From positions 361,933 through 425,932 of the forward strand of contig JBCBDX010000002.1 of the NCBI GenBank assembly GCA_038529265.1: a DNA stretch of 64,000 bases, read 5' to 3'. The translations under genes were made by a program, and so were the position numbers. The DNA is from JBCBDX01 sp038529265. Its GTDB lineage: Bacteria; Pseudomonadota; Alphaproteobacteria; Rhizobiales; Rhizobiaceae. Position 1 is the first letter of the stretch, and the number at the start of each line of letters is the position of its first letter. The notes beneath the pieces are model-generated. The model saw only the letters and a program-made list of their open reading frames with translations. It was not told the DNA's origin and did no database searches. Of this stretch, positions 8,792 through 17,202 are shown piece by piece.

Positions 8792-9528
8792 ACCGGCTGG
8801 ATCGGCGGAGGTGCGAAGACGCGGATGGCCAGCTGCGGGCCGTCAAACGTCATTGGCGTCTCGGCTGTAATGCGGCGGTTTGCCGGGTTGTTGCGGTTGA
8901 TGGCCCATTTGCCGTCACCGCCCTTGGCGATCTCAAAGACAGAACCACCGTGAGCGGCCATTTCAATATCAACCAGCTCTTTCGTCATGCTCGGGAAACC
9001 GTCGCGGTCCTGACGACCGATGCCAGGGAACATAACCTCTTCATTGGTGTATTCATGGTTTACGCAGAGCATGCCGCGGCCCGGTTCGATCTCAGCAAAT
9101 CCGACATAGTCATTGTTATAGCCAAACTGCTTGGATTGAGCTTCAGGGGTTTGGTTCATGACGTCGAATTCAGGCGCGTCTGCTGTGATTGGGTCGCCCC
9201 AGCGCACGAGAATGTCTGCATTGTATCCGTCCGCAATGTGGTGATTGACGTCGTTACCCCAAGCCAGTTCATCAAACACGTAGCGACTGTCGGCAGCTGA
9301 AGCGGCCCTTGCCTTGCTTGGTGCAGTTAGTGCTGTTGTCCCGAAAAGTGCAGTGGTTGCAGCCACCGCGAGCGAACCGCGCAGGAAGTCACGGCGTCCG
9401 TACCGACGCTGAACCACGTCGCCTATTGTGTTGCCCAAATTCGGGTTCGTTGGAATATCGTCAAATGCTTCAAAAGCCTCGGCCTTGTTGCCGTAATCAG
9501 GGCTTTCAATGATCTCCTTGCGGGACAT
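8788..9528 (-). CDS. PhoX-like protein, N-terminal fragment
   Basis: The 246-aa N-terminal part of the split phosphatase. It carries a Tat signal (RRDFLRGSLAVAATTALFG, about residues 45-63) and the conserved FAEIEPGRGMLCVNHEYTNE stretch, where the NHE residues are typical of the metal site. The last 17 residues are out of frame with the family. The start at ATG 9528 is supported by AGGAGCAACAG. A Pho box lies 77 bases upstream of the start. Confidence 0.6.
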   Translation of the reverse strand: MSRKEIIESPDYGNKAEAFEAFDDIPTNPNLGNTIGDVVQRRYGRRDFLRGSLAVAATTALFGTTALTAPSKARAASAADSRYVFDELAWGNDVNHHIADGYNADILVRWGDPITADAPEFDVMNQTPEAQSKQFGYNNDYVGFAEIEPGRGMLCVNHEYTNEEVMFPGIGRQDRDGFPSMTKELVDIEMAAHGGSVFEIAKGGDGKWAINRNNPANRRITAETPMTFDGPQLAIRVFAPPPIQPV

Positions 9529-9604
9529 CTGTTGCTCCTATCGATGCAGTTGTATAACTCGGACAGTCGGTCAACTGTCAGCATCTTTAGAATTGTTCCA
9601 AACC

Positions 9605-9622
9605 ATAACAGGCGGGTGACAG
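9605..9622 (-). promoter_or_regulatory. Pho box upstream of the phoX-like gene
   Basis: Read on the minus strand the site is CTGTCACCCGCCTGTTAT: two 7-base half sites (CTGTCAC, CTGTTAT) with an 11-base period, the classic PhoB-binding arrangement. It sits 77 bases before the start of the PhoX-like gene, which suggests induction by phosphate limitation. Confidence 0.6.
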
Positions 9623-9792
9623 ATCGGCTTTTCAACAGACTGGGGTTGCAGATTTAATCGAAGCGACACAGCTGTGAAAAAGGACTTTGGTTCCGAAACA
9701 TGCAGCCGATGATCAAATCGAGACTGACTACAACTCGCCGCAACCTCAAGCTGCATTAAACGATTAGATATAACCAAAAGTATAGCCGCACA

Positions 9793-11895
9793 ATGGTCTC
9801 GGTGGGTGTTTATAACTCAGCATCGGGAGAATTCATTGTGACACATCCAGACGCCGGAACAGCAGATTCCGAGCTGGCTTCGAAGTATGAAGAAAAAAAG
9901 ATCAAACTTACTGAGAGATGGGAGCTGCTTCTTGAAAAAGCAGAAGCGGCCGAAGTCAGACTTGAGGAGTGGTCAGAGGCTTATCAGCAAAGAGGTGAGG
10001 ACAAAGAAGCGAGGCTCACCGAGAAACTGCAATCGCTTATCGAGAAAATTGAAGCCACTGAAGCCGACCTGGAGACGCTGAGGTCAAGCGACGAACCTAT
10101 CAATGAGCGCAAGGAAACGCGCCTTGAGGACAAGCTTGAGAAACTTGAAGAGAAAGCCGAGGCCGCGCAGGCCAATCTGACCCAGTGGCAGAAGGATTTT
10201 CAGGAGAAAGGCGAACTGAAGGAGGCGCGACTGACCGAAAAATGGCAGGAGTTGCTCGAGAAAGCCGCCGCAGCTGAAGTAAAATTGAACGAATGGATCG
10301 AAAGCCACCAACCAGCCGAACCCGATCTGATCTCCTATGATACCTTGACCAACACTTACACCGTAAGCGTCGGTGTTACCGTTGAAGAACTCAATGCGCT
10401 TATCGCCGAAGCACCTGCTGGAGCAACGATCATACTTTGCGACGGAACCCACGAATTTACCGGCACCCTTATCATTGCGCGTGATGACATTGTCATTATG
10501 GGCGAAAGCGAAGCGAATACCGTTCTGAACTTCACCTTTCCCGATGGAACAGGAGGGAACGCGATTGAAGTGACCGGGGGTGACAAGGCATTGGTCGGCC
10601 TCCTTTCACAAGGAGCTGACACAGGCACCAATACAATTACCATGGATGACGCTTCTGGCCTTTCCGTCGGCGACTTCATTTACATCAGCCAACCGAACAC
10701 CGAGCAATATCTGCTGGACAATGGCTGGGACAATGTATCTTTCGATGATGCCGATGACCGGCCATTTCGCGAATTTATTGTACGGGTCGAGGCAATCGAC
10801 GGGAACAGCGTGACGCTTTCATCGCCCCTGCCCTATGCCTTCGATCCGTCCGTCACAACCATATCGACGATCGATCTCCTCGAAGACGTTGTGCTGAAAG
10901 ATTTCACCGTGACATCTGGCATCGACGGAGAGCCGAACTACTATGATTTTGTGAACACCTATCCCGAGTTTGAAGACACAGTTGTGTTGCTCGTTGACGG
11001 TGCATACGGCATCGACTTGTCAGGCATTTCCATTCTTGACGCACCCAGTGGCGCGTTCGAATTCTGCTCAACGCTCGATCTCATTGCAAATGACCTCTAC
11101 GCTAATGGTGCCCACAATCTTGGTGGTGGTGGCAATGGCTACGGGATTGAGTTGGTCGAGACATTCGGTGCGAACATTACAGATGTCGAAATCTACAATG
11201 TGCGCCACGCCCTGCTGTTTTCATCATGGAACGCCGAGACCGGCAACTTCATCGGCATCACAGCTACCAATAGAGACGTTAATTTCCACGGCTCGCCTGA
11301 CACGGGCAACGTCGTTATCGTCGGTGAAGGGATCATGACTTATGACCCAAGCCAGGATACGTCCGGCGGCAATGGTTATTGGGACATTGTTGGCGAAGGT
11401 GGTTCCAACCATGCCAATACAGACTTTTATGAAGAGAACAGCGTTGTCTTCTCCTACGCACAAGGCTCTGATGGCTCTGAAATAATCTACGGATCAGACG
11501 ATGGCGCATACATCGATGCCAATGGCAGCCAGGACTATGTGTATGGCGGTGCCGGCGATGACGTCCTGATTGGAGGCACCTCGCGCGATTGGCTAACCGG
11601 CGGCGCTGGCTCTGATATATTCGGATTTGCAGTGGGCGACGCTTACGACACCATCAGCGACTTTGACGCACAAGAAGATAGCATTTTGCTGTTCGGCGGT
11701 GGACATGTTGCAGGATTTGACGATCTGCTCATATGGCAGGATGGCGATGATACCCATGTTCGATACGGCTCAAACAGCACTATTATCCTGTCTGATTTCC
11801 TCGCAACAGAACTGACTGCTGACAGCTTCATCTTCGATCCATCGCAGCTAAATCTATTACAGTTGCAGCAGGACTATCTGATGGCAGCCAACTAA
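9793..11895 (+). CDS. secreted coiled-coil / beta-helix / RTX protein
   Basis: A 700-aa protein with three parts. Residues 36-179 are four tandem 36-residue coiled-coil repeats. Residues about 185-540 resemble a right-handed parallel beta-helix of the pectate-lyase type (DGTHEFTGTLIIARDDIVIMG and later NITDVEIYNVRHALLFSS). Residues about 565-605 hold RTX-type nonapeptides (YGGAGDDVLIGG, LTGGAGSDIFGF) that bind calcium, followed by a C-terminus like those used by type I secretion. No N-terminal signal peptide is present, as expected for type I substrates. A polysaccharide lyase or surface-adhesin role is possible, but no catalytic residues were identified. An alternative start is GTG 9838, which has GGGAGA 7 bases upstream, whereas ATG 9793 has no clear ribosome binding site. 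Confidence 0.85.
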   Translation: MVSVGVYNSASGEFIVTHPDAGTADSELASKYEEKKIKLTERWELLLEKAEAAEVRLEEWSEAYQQRGEDKEARLTEKLQSLIEKIEATEADLETLRSSDEPINERKETRLEDKLEKLEEKAEAAQANLTQWQKDFQEKGELKEARLTEKWQELLEKAAAAEVKLNEWIESHQPAEPDLISYDTLTNTYTVSVGVTVEELNALIAEAPAGATIILCDGTHEFTGTLIIARDDIVIMGESEANTVLNFTFPDGTGGNAIEVTGGDKALVGLLSQGADTGTNTITMDDASGLSVGDFIYISQPNTEQYLLDNGWDNVSFDDADDRPFREFIVRVEAIDGNSVTLSSPLPYAFDPSVTTISTIDLLEDVVLKDFTVTSGIDGEPNYYDFVNTYPEFEDTVVLLVDGAYGIDLSGISILDAPSGAFEFCSTLDLIANDLYANGAHNLGGGGNGYGIELVETFGANITDVEIYNVRHALLFSSWNAETGNFIGITATNRDVNFHGSPDTGNVVIVGEGIMTYDPSQDTSGGNGYWDIVGEGGSNHANTDFYEENSVVFSYAQGSDGSEIIYGSDDGAYIDANGSQDYVYGGAGDDVLIGGTSRDWLTGGAGSDIFGFAVGDAYDTISDFDAQEDSILLFGGGHVAGFDDLLIWQDGDDTHVRYGSNSTIILSDFLATELTADSFIFDPSQLNLLQLQQDYLMAAN
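9898..10329 (+). repeat. four tandem 108-bp (36-residue) repeats
   Basis: Four in-frame units of exactly 36 codons. Each opens with a block like EARLTEKWQELLEKA, continues with AEVKLNEW, and ends with a short polar linker such as QRGEDK or EKGELK. Heptad spacing of Leu, Ala and Trp indicates an extended coiled coil. Units 1, 3 and 4 are closest; unit 2 ends differently (EPINERK). Confidence 0.9.
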
Positions 11896-11978
11896 CCTTG
11901 GGAAAAGCAAGCCATGCAAGCTGCATTGCGTTGGTGCACATAAAGCCGATTTTGCATGCCAATCGAACCATCTAGTGT

Positions 11979-12004
11979 CCTCACAATACCCAAGATTTGT
12001 GAGG
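11979..12004 (+). terminator. hairpin after the RTX gene
   Basis: Perfect 8-bp inverted repeat CCTCACAA/TTGTGAGG with a 10-base loop, about 85 bases downstream of the RTX gene stop. It has no T-tract, so it may be a weak terminator or a protein-binding site for the following gene. Confidence 0.35.
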
Positions 12005-12090
12005 CTCCCTGCTGCTAAGCTGCCACAAATTGGATGTATTTTCCGCTTATCGTCGCATTCGAGTGATCTAATTCCTTCTTGGCGGCAGAT

Positions 12091-12543
12091 ATGAAAACCT
12101 TATATCGATACAGTTTGGAAGATGTACCAGCCTCTCTGCAGGCATCGATTGCCTGTTTAACTGCGGCATTCTTACTGTTCGTCATTCACGGCTTTGATCT
12201 TGGTGCTTGTGGTGTTCGGTTCGGCGGCGATTTTGACAACGATGTTTGTGATTTTATGGCCGCTCTTTTTTGGCCACTGATTGTCGGTGCCATCATCTTT
12301 CCACCCATCATCACATACGCTCAAAAACAGGGCTTTGATCACATAGACAATTGCCTTCTTATTTTGTTGGTCTCGGGACTACTGACGACACTTTTTTTGC
12401 CGTTAATTGTACCTATCATTATGCCTGACACGTTTTTGGCTGGTGTGATGGCAGGCTTTGTTTTTTCAACTGCCAAGAATATCGCCAACGCTCAGAGTGC
12501 ACATCGATCGAGTGATACAGATAAAGACACCGTGGTAGACTAA
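12091..12543 (+). CDS. hypothetical membrane protein
   Basis: A 150-aa protein with about four hydrophobic segments (around residues 18-35, 55-75, 88-105 and 108-125), so probably an integral inner-membrane protein. It has no recognised domain. Four Cys lie in the first 90 residues (ACLTAAF, GACGV, NDVCDF, DNCLL). ATG 12091 is preferred to TTG 12079, which would only add MAAD. The ribosome binding site is weak. It converges with ctaA, ending 25 bases from that stop. Function unknown. Confidence 0.6.
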   Translation: MKTLYRYSLEDVPASLQASIACLTAAFLLFVIHGFDLGACGVRFGGDFDNDVCDFMAALFWPLIVGAIIFPPIITYAQKQGFDHIDNCLLILLVSGLLTTLFLPLIVPIIMPDTFLAGVMAGFVFSTAKNIANAQSAHRSSDTDKDTVVD

Positions 12544-12567
12544 TAAGGATTAGGTGGCAGTTGAACG

Positions 12568-13692
12568 CTATCTTGCGTGGAGATGTGCTCGCCCACTCTG
12601 GAGCGGTAAAGACCCCACCATTGCGCGCAAGTGCGCCACAGCGAAGCCGAAAATGATGAAAGCCAAGCCTTGATGCACCAAGGCCCAAGACAGCGGGACC
12701 GCCATGATCAGTGTGATAATACCAACGATCGCTTGTGCGGTCATCAGCACGACCAAAACAAGCGACCGCCAAGCATGGGTTGATTGTGGCGCATAGCGCC
12801 AACAAGCAAAGCAATGCATCAATGTGACCGCAAAAACCAGATAAGCGCCGCAGCGGTGGGCGAACTGTACGTATGCTGGTGTTTCAAACCAGTTCTGCCA
12901 GCCAAGTGCGTCCCCCCACATAATGGCAGGTGGCAAGAATCCACCGTCCATGGCTGGCCATTCGTTAAAGACGAGACCTGCATCCATGCCCGCGACCATC
13001 GCGCCCATCCAGATTTGGAGAAGCGTCAGAAAGACAAGAATAGCTGCCGCCTTGTGCGATGACGCCGTCGGCTTTAAATCGCTGGCGTGTGGCGCAAGTC
13101 CCCTTGCGGTCCACACCATCAGACCCAAAATGATCGCAGCCATCGTCAAGTGCGTTGCCAGTCGGTAGTGGCTCACATCGACACGCTCTGTTAGCCCGGA
13201 TGAAACCATCCACCAGCCGATAAAACCCTGAAAACAGATCAGCGCAAATATAGCGGACGTCTGCAAACGCATCCGTGGATCGATCTTTCGTGTCACAAGG
13301 AAGAAGAGTAAGGGAATGCCGACGGCCAACCCAAGGAACCTTGCCAAGAACCTGTGGCCCCACTCCCACCAATAGATGAACTGGAACTCGGCCATCGACA
13401 TGCCCTTGTTCTGCAGTTGGTACTCTGGAATTAGCCGATATTCTTCCAGTTCCGCCTGCCATTGAGCTTCTGTCAAAGGCGGAATAACACCATGGATCGG
13501 CTCCCACTGTGTGATGGACAGACCGCTATCGGTCAGTCGCGTTGCGCCACCGACGACCACCAGCGCCAGCAAGACGAGACAGGCAGTATAAAGCCAGTTT
13601 CGCACAGCCGCGCGATTGGCAAGCTCGCGCGATGTCTTTGAGTGGCGGGCCGCTGGCGGGGCGGCAAATTCTGTCGTTGTCGCATCAGTCAT
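12568..13692 (-). CDS. ctaA: heme A synthase (COX15/CtaA)
   Basis: Integral membrane monooxygenase (374 aa) that converts heme O to heme A for aa3-type cytochrome oxidase. It shows the type-2 CtaA pattern: eight membrane segments with conserved His in WWEWGHRFLAR, SHYRLATHLTMA, FAHRCGAYLVF and LVHQGLAFI, which bind the b heme and substrate heme. GGATRLTDSGLSITQWEPIHG is the family signature after the first helix. ATG 13692 is used; the frame extends to a TTG 24 bases upstream. It is divergent from the DUF2842 gene, its usual neighbour in Hyphomicrobiales. Confidence 0.95.
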   Translation of the reverse strand: MTDATTTEFAAPPAARHSKTSRELANRAAVRNWLYTACLVLLALVVVGGATRLTDSGLSITQWEPIHGVIPPLTEAQWQAELEEYRLIPEYQLQNKGMSMAEFQFIYWWEWGHRFLARFLGLAVGIPLLFFLVTRKIDPRMRLQTSAIFALICFQGFIGWWMVSSGLTERVDVSHYRLATHLTMAAIILGLMVWTARGLAPHASDLKPTASSHKAAAILVFLTLLQIWMGAMVAGMDAGLVFNEWPAMDGGFLPPAIMWGDALGWQNWFETPAYVQFAHRCGAYLVFAVTLMHCFACWRYAPQSTHAWRSLVLVVLMTAQAIVGIITLIMAVPLSWALVHQGLAFIIFGFAVAHLRAMVGSLPLQSGRAHLHAR

Positions 13693-13811
13693 GATCGCGC
13701 TTCGTTGCCCTGCCAACGCGTAATGCGCAAGCGCCGTCTTGTCGCAATCGTCGCATCGCGCTTGGCAATTGGGTCTTTGATGCTAAATCACGCAGTCAAA
13801 AGGCTCTGAAA

Positions 13812-14033
13812 ATGCACCCATCGCTCAAATCATTCATTGGTATGGTCGCACTCGTTGCGCTTGTGATCATCTATTCGCTGGTGGCCATCACTGTCGCCAC
13901 CTACCGGCTGGCCGAAAGCCCGTGGTATGTTCACTTGGCCTTTTTCGGCATCTCCGGCATCCTCTGGGTCGTGCCGGGAATGTTCATTGTGAAATGGATG
14001 GTCCGCCCGCCAGAAGATGGCGAGGTTAAGTGA
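13812..14033 (+). CDS. DUF2842 small membrane protein
   Basis: A 73-aa protein with two transmembrane helices (about residues 8-30 and 41-63) and a short polar C-terminus. The pattern and its position opposite ctaA match the alphaproteobacterial DUF2842 family. No function is established. AAAAGGCTCTGAAA precedes the ATG. Confidence 0.82.
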   Translation: MHPSLKSFIGMVALVALVIIYSLVAITVATYRLAESPWYVHLAFFGISGILWVVPGMFIVKWMVRPPEDGEVK

Positions 14034-14157
14034 AGCGCGGAATTGGGAAGTATTCTTGGCTGGCGTCAAAACACTCTGCCTTTGAAAGCCCAGCGAGTAA
14101 AGCGTCGGTCAGACTTGCATATGCCTCCAAACGACCCAACGGTAATACAAACGGCAC

Positions 14158-14811
14158 CTAATACAAGCGGTTCTGACCATCTTTCACGACGATTGCATCC
14201 ACGTCGGCAACCTTGTCCTCAAGCGCACCATGAACTTTTAGGAACGTTCCAGCGCTGGGCACGTCTGAAGTATCAGGCCAGGAACCTGGGTCCCACATCT
14301 TTGCCCTTACAAACGCCTTCGGGCAGTGGCTGAGCAGATGCTCCACATGCACTAAGATTGCCAAGTCCGGCATATGGCCGTTGACTTCCATGCTGGCAAA
14401 CATTGAGGTATCACGCACGATGCGCGCACGCCCGGACACACGTAGACTATCTCGGTAACCAGGTATCATAAAATAGAGCCCAACGCCTGGATCACGCAAA
14501 ATATTTTCGAAAGCATCGGCGCGGTTGTTCCCGAGGCGATCGGGCAGCGCGATAACTTTGTTGTTGAGAACTTTTACAAAGCCCGGCGGATCGCCACGTG
14601 GCGTTGTATCGATGCCGCCATCTGCTCGGCGCGTGGCAAGCACGACCATTGACGATGCTGCGATGAACTTTCGTGCCAAATCATCAACATGATCGATGGC
14701 CTTGTTTGCGACAAATCGTGATGGTGGGTTGCGATACTGCCTCAGCTCAACGGATGTGGTGACTTCACTTTCCACCTGGATTCCAAAGACATCTGTCATG
14801 ATTGTGATCAC
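14158..14811 (-). CDS. PPOX-type flavoprotein (MSMEG_1061-like)
   Basis: FMN-dependent protein of the pyridoxamine-phosphate-oxidase-like fold (217 aa). Characteristic blocks are STRRADGG-like ATRRADGGIDTTPRGD, ALPDRLGNNRADAFENIL and DVPSAGTFLK. Members reduce or bind flavin-linked small molecules; the substrate is unknown. It starts at GTG 14811, overlapping the stop of the upstream DUF4242 gene (GTGA), or at ATG 14799. It has a paralogue at 25276-25878 that shares the GNNR and DVPxAGxFLK blocks. Confidence 0.85.
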   Translation of the reverse strand: MITIMTDVFGIQVESEVTTSVELRQYRNPPSRFVANKAIDHVDDLARKFIAASSMVVLATRRADGGIDTTPRGDPPGFVKVLNNKVIALPDRLGNNRADAFENILRDPGVGLYFMIPGYRDSLRVSGRARIVRDTSMFASMEVNGHMPDLAILVHVEHLLSHCPKAFVRAKMWDPGSWPDTSDVPSAGTFLKVHGALEDKVADVDAIVVKDGQNRLY

Positions 14812-15083
14812 CCAATAGCCGACGATGGATCCATTACGCGATCAACCGGATAGATCGCGGTAATCGGAATACCGCTAATGTCGGAATGCTTGCGAATAGC
14901 GATTTCATCTTCTGCCAAATACACACAGAATATCTTGTCACCGGCCACATGGCTCTGCTGCCACTGCACCGTGGGTGCTAATTGAGCCAGCGCAGAATTT
15001 GAGTTTTGCGCGGCCGCTACTGCCTCCTGATCATTCATTGCACCTGCGCCCGGAATATCGCGCTCGATTACATATTTTTTCAT
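14808..15083 (-). CDS. DUF4242 / SCO4226-type small protein
   Basis: A 91-aa ferredoxin-like protein beginning KYVIERDIPGAG, with DKIFCVYLAEDE in the middle and SDISGIP near the end. This is the pattern of DUF4242, which includes the nickel-binding SCO4226 group. It overlaps the downstream flavoprotein gene, so both form one operon divergent from the HxlR regulator. AGGAGGATAGG just upstream of the ATG is a very strong ribosome binding site. Its role in the operon is unknown. Confidence 0.82.
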   Translation of the reverse strand: MKKYVIERDIPGAGAMNDQEAVAAAQNSNSALAQLAPTVQWQQSHVAGDKIFCVYLAEDEIAIRKHSDISGIPITAIYPVDRVMDPSSAIG

Positions 15084-15103
15084 CCTATCCTCCTGTTCAA
15101 AGA

Positions 15104-15175
15104 CACCAGTTTATGGTGACTGCAGCCGAGTTAAGCCAATTGATTAATCGACATCCAGTCTGATTTCAGAACTGG
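15104..15175. promoter_or_regulatory. candidate HxlR operator region
   Basis: The divergent gap between the DUF4242 operon and the HxlR gene holds two inverted repeats: CACCA-N5-TGGTG at 15104-15118 and the near-palindrome CCAGTCTGATTTCAGAACTGG at 15155-15175. HxlR regulators usually bind such dyads in their own divergent promoters; binding here is inferred. Confidence 0.45.
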
Positions 15176-15227
15176 TTTGGTGGCCCGACATCGATATGTT
15201 TGCGGAAAGCTATTGGGAGAGTTGCTG

Positions 15228-15944
15228 ATGCAGAAAAGGCCTCACTATGGGCAGTACTGCCCTTTATCGATGGCGGCTGAGATATTGGGCACGCGCTGGA
15301 CGTTTTTGCTCCTACGCGAATTGTTGGAAGGATCTACCCAGTTCAATGAGATAGCACGGGGAGTACCTTTGATGTCTCGCAGCATGTTATCCCAACGTTT
15401 AAAGGACATGGAAAATGCCGGGCTGCTTACACGCAATGCCCGCGGTCGCGGCAAACCAACTGAATACCGATTGACAGAGGCTGGTCGATCACTCGGGCCG
15501 ATCGTGCGACAGGTCGCGGAGTGGGGACAGGAATGGATTGATACAGAACCCTCACTTGAAGACGTCGATACCGATTTCCTAATGTGGGATGTGAGGCGCA
15601 ATCTACGTCTACCCACCGAACTACAAGGTCGATTTGTACTTCACTTTCATTTTCCAGATGGACCGGAGGGGAAAACCGATCACTGGCTGGTCGTGCAATC
15701 TGGTGAAGTGGATGTCTGCTATATCAACCCCGGACACATGATCGATGTTCATATTGAGGCATCCGTCAAAGACTTTACACGTGTTTGGATGGGTTGGTTA
15801 TCGCTTCGCGACGCGCAAGATGAAGGCCGCGTTCATATTGATGGCCCAAAAAAGTTCACACAAGATGTTTCATCTTGGCTTGGGCTAAGTTCGGTTTCGA
15901 ACATTGCCAAGCGGCCGTTAGAGGCAAGAGTTCTTCGCCAGTAG
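15228..15944 (+). CDS. HxlR-family regulator with extra C-terminal domain
   Basis: DNA-binding regulator of 238 aa. Residues about 10-105 are an HxlR winged helix: YCPLSMAAEILGTRWTFLLLREL, then FNEIARGVPLMSRSMLSQRLKDME and YRLTEAGRSL. The Cys in YCPL is the residue used for redox or electrophile sensing in several HxlR proteins. A C-terminal extension of about 110 residues resembles an SCP2-like sterol-carrier domain and may sense a hydrophobic ligand. The start is ATG 15228, with GGGAGA 7 bases upstream; the frame extends further but without support. It is divergent from the DUF4242-flavoprotein operon, its probable target. Confidence 0.85.
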   Translation: MQKRPHYGQYCPLSMAAEILGTRWTFLLLRELLEGSTQFNEIARGVPLMSRSMLSQRLKDMENAGLLTRNARGRGKPTEYRLTEAGRSLGPIVRQVAEWGQEWIDTEPSLEDVDTDFLMWDVRRNLRLPTELQGRFVLHFHFPDGPEGKTDHWLVVQSGEVDVCYINPGHMIDVHIEASVKDFTRVWMGWLSLRDAQDEGRVHIDGPKKFTQDVSSWLGLSSVSNIAKRPLEARVLRQ

Positions 15945-16055
15945 CAGCCGTATTCATTCAAAGGCATATCAAGGATGGAGATCATCGCCGTCGCCATCAG
16001 GTTCTCTTGAACATTCGCTCAACCTCACAACACTTCTTATGGGTCGCATCCACAC

Positions 16056-17108
16056 TCAAACCGTTACGGTCAGCCGTCCGAAGTTCGACGCTGGGACCGT
16101 GATCCCGCTCAGCATGGTGCGCACATAGTGGGCGCGTTGATAATTACCATTGACTGAAACACGCGGCAGCGCGTGCAGATGTTCTGCATGGCTCGACTGC
16201 ACAAGACCATGGCGCGTGGTGACAGCGGAGAGGTAACCGGCTTCTTTTGCAAGCCTGACCTCGCGCTTACCCACCGCCAGCGCGCTGCCATAGGGATAAG
16301 CAAAGTGCTTGGGCCGCTCGCCTATTTCCAGCTCCAGAACCCTCGCGCTTTCTGTGATCTCAAAACGCGCCTGTTCTTCCGGCAGCCGTGCCAAATGATA
16401 GTGGTTCAGCGTATGCGCGCCGATGGTGCACAGCGGATCCCTTGAGATTTCGCGTAACTGCGACCAGCTCATGATTGCATCTTGCGTGTATTGGACGGGA
16501 TCGACGGCATATGCATCGGCCAAATCGCAGACAAAACGGCGCTGTGTTTCCTCGTCCAAATCCTGCGTCAGGTGATCGATCAGGTTGTTGTACACTGCGT
16601 ATTTCTGCTTTCGCGTTTTGCAATCAACAGCGACACGACCTTCTGGTGCATTGAAAGCGATCCGCTTCTGCTTCGAGATAACGGTCGCAAGAATGTCCCA
16701 CCAAAGATGCGCCGTGCCCTCTACAAAGCCGGGACACACATAGATTGTGTAGGGCACATCGTGGGCGCGAAAAACCGGCGCGGCGGCGACCATGTTATCG
16801 CGATAACCATCATCGAGAGTAACACTCAGGAAGCGTTCATCGCCGTGCCCAAGGCGCAGACGGTCAACACACTCATCAACGCTGACAAATTTAAAGCCAT
16901 CGCGCTTGAGCGAGGCGATCAAGCGATCAACAAAGTCGGCGCGTACGCACAGGAAACTGTTAATTCCGCTGGAATTGATCGGTGGGCTGACGCGGTGAAG
17001 CATCAAAATGCCACCCTTCCCGCCCAGCAGCATGCGCGAAAGAAAGGTCATGCCGGTCGCTTGTGCGCCCACCATGAAAATTTTGCGCATCAATGTCTTG
17101 TTTACCAT
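16056..17108 (-). CDS. polysaccharide deacetylase (NodB-like)
   Basis: Predicted carbohydrate esterase family 4 enzyme (350 aa) that removes N-acetyl groups from a polysaccharide. The metal-binding motifs are visible: SVTLDDGYRDN (motif 1, Asp-Asp), IGAHTLNHYHL (motif 2, His-x3-His) and FAYPYG (motif 3). The N-terminal region has a hydrophobic stretch but no clean signal peptide. The start is uncertain among TTG 17117, ATG 17108 and ATG 17090. It opens the exopolysaccharide locus, divergent from the acetyltransferase gene. Confidence 0.88.
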   Translation of the reverse strand: MVNKTLMRKIFMVGAQATGMTFLSRMLLGGKGGILMLHRVSPPINSSGINSFLCVRADFVDRLIASLKRDGFKFVSVDECVDRLRLGHGDERFLSVTLDDGYRDNMVAAAPVFRAHDVPYTIYVCPGFVEGTAHLWWDILATVISKQKRIAFNAPEGRVAVDCKTRKQKYAVYNNLIDHLTQDLDEETQRRFVCDLADAYAVDPVQYTQDAIMSWSQLREISRDPLCTIGAHTLNHYHLARLPEEQARFEITESARVLELEIGERPKHFAYPYGSALAVGKREVRLAKEAGYLSAVTTRHGLVQSSHAEHLHALPRVSVNGNYQRAHYVRTMLSGITVPASNFGRLTVTV

Positions 17109-17202
17109 GCAGACCAACCGGAACGGTACGCGCGTGAAATTCCGCCCAAAAACAACGAAATAGATACCTCAGCGTGCCACCTTAGGCTCAAAGGGTTGAA
17201 AC

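Larger units (their letters stand above)
7505..9528 (-). pseudogene. PhoX-family phosphatase gene split by a frameshift
   Basis: PhoX-type (DUF839) exported phosphatase gene of about 674 codons, interrupted by one missing base near 8836. Reading -1 upstream of the break gives GPQLAIRVFAPPPIQPV and a stop; reading the other frame gives AGHPRLRTSADPAG running straight into MTVLGTINNCAGG, the expected continuation in this family. Restoring one G within the CCCGCAG of the coding strand rejoins the frames. The two halves otherwise look under selection, with no other stops. The downstream half has an ATG overlapping the upstream stop (ATGA, 8788-8791), so two polypeptides might still be made. A sequencing error is also possible. 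PhoX enzymes are Ca/Fe-dependent and export through Tat, which matches RRDFLRG in the N-terminus. Confidence 0.8.
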
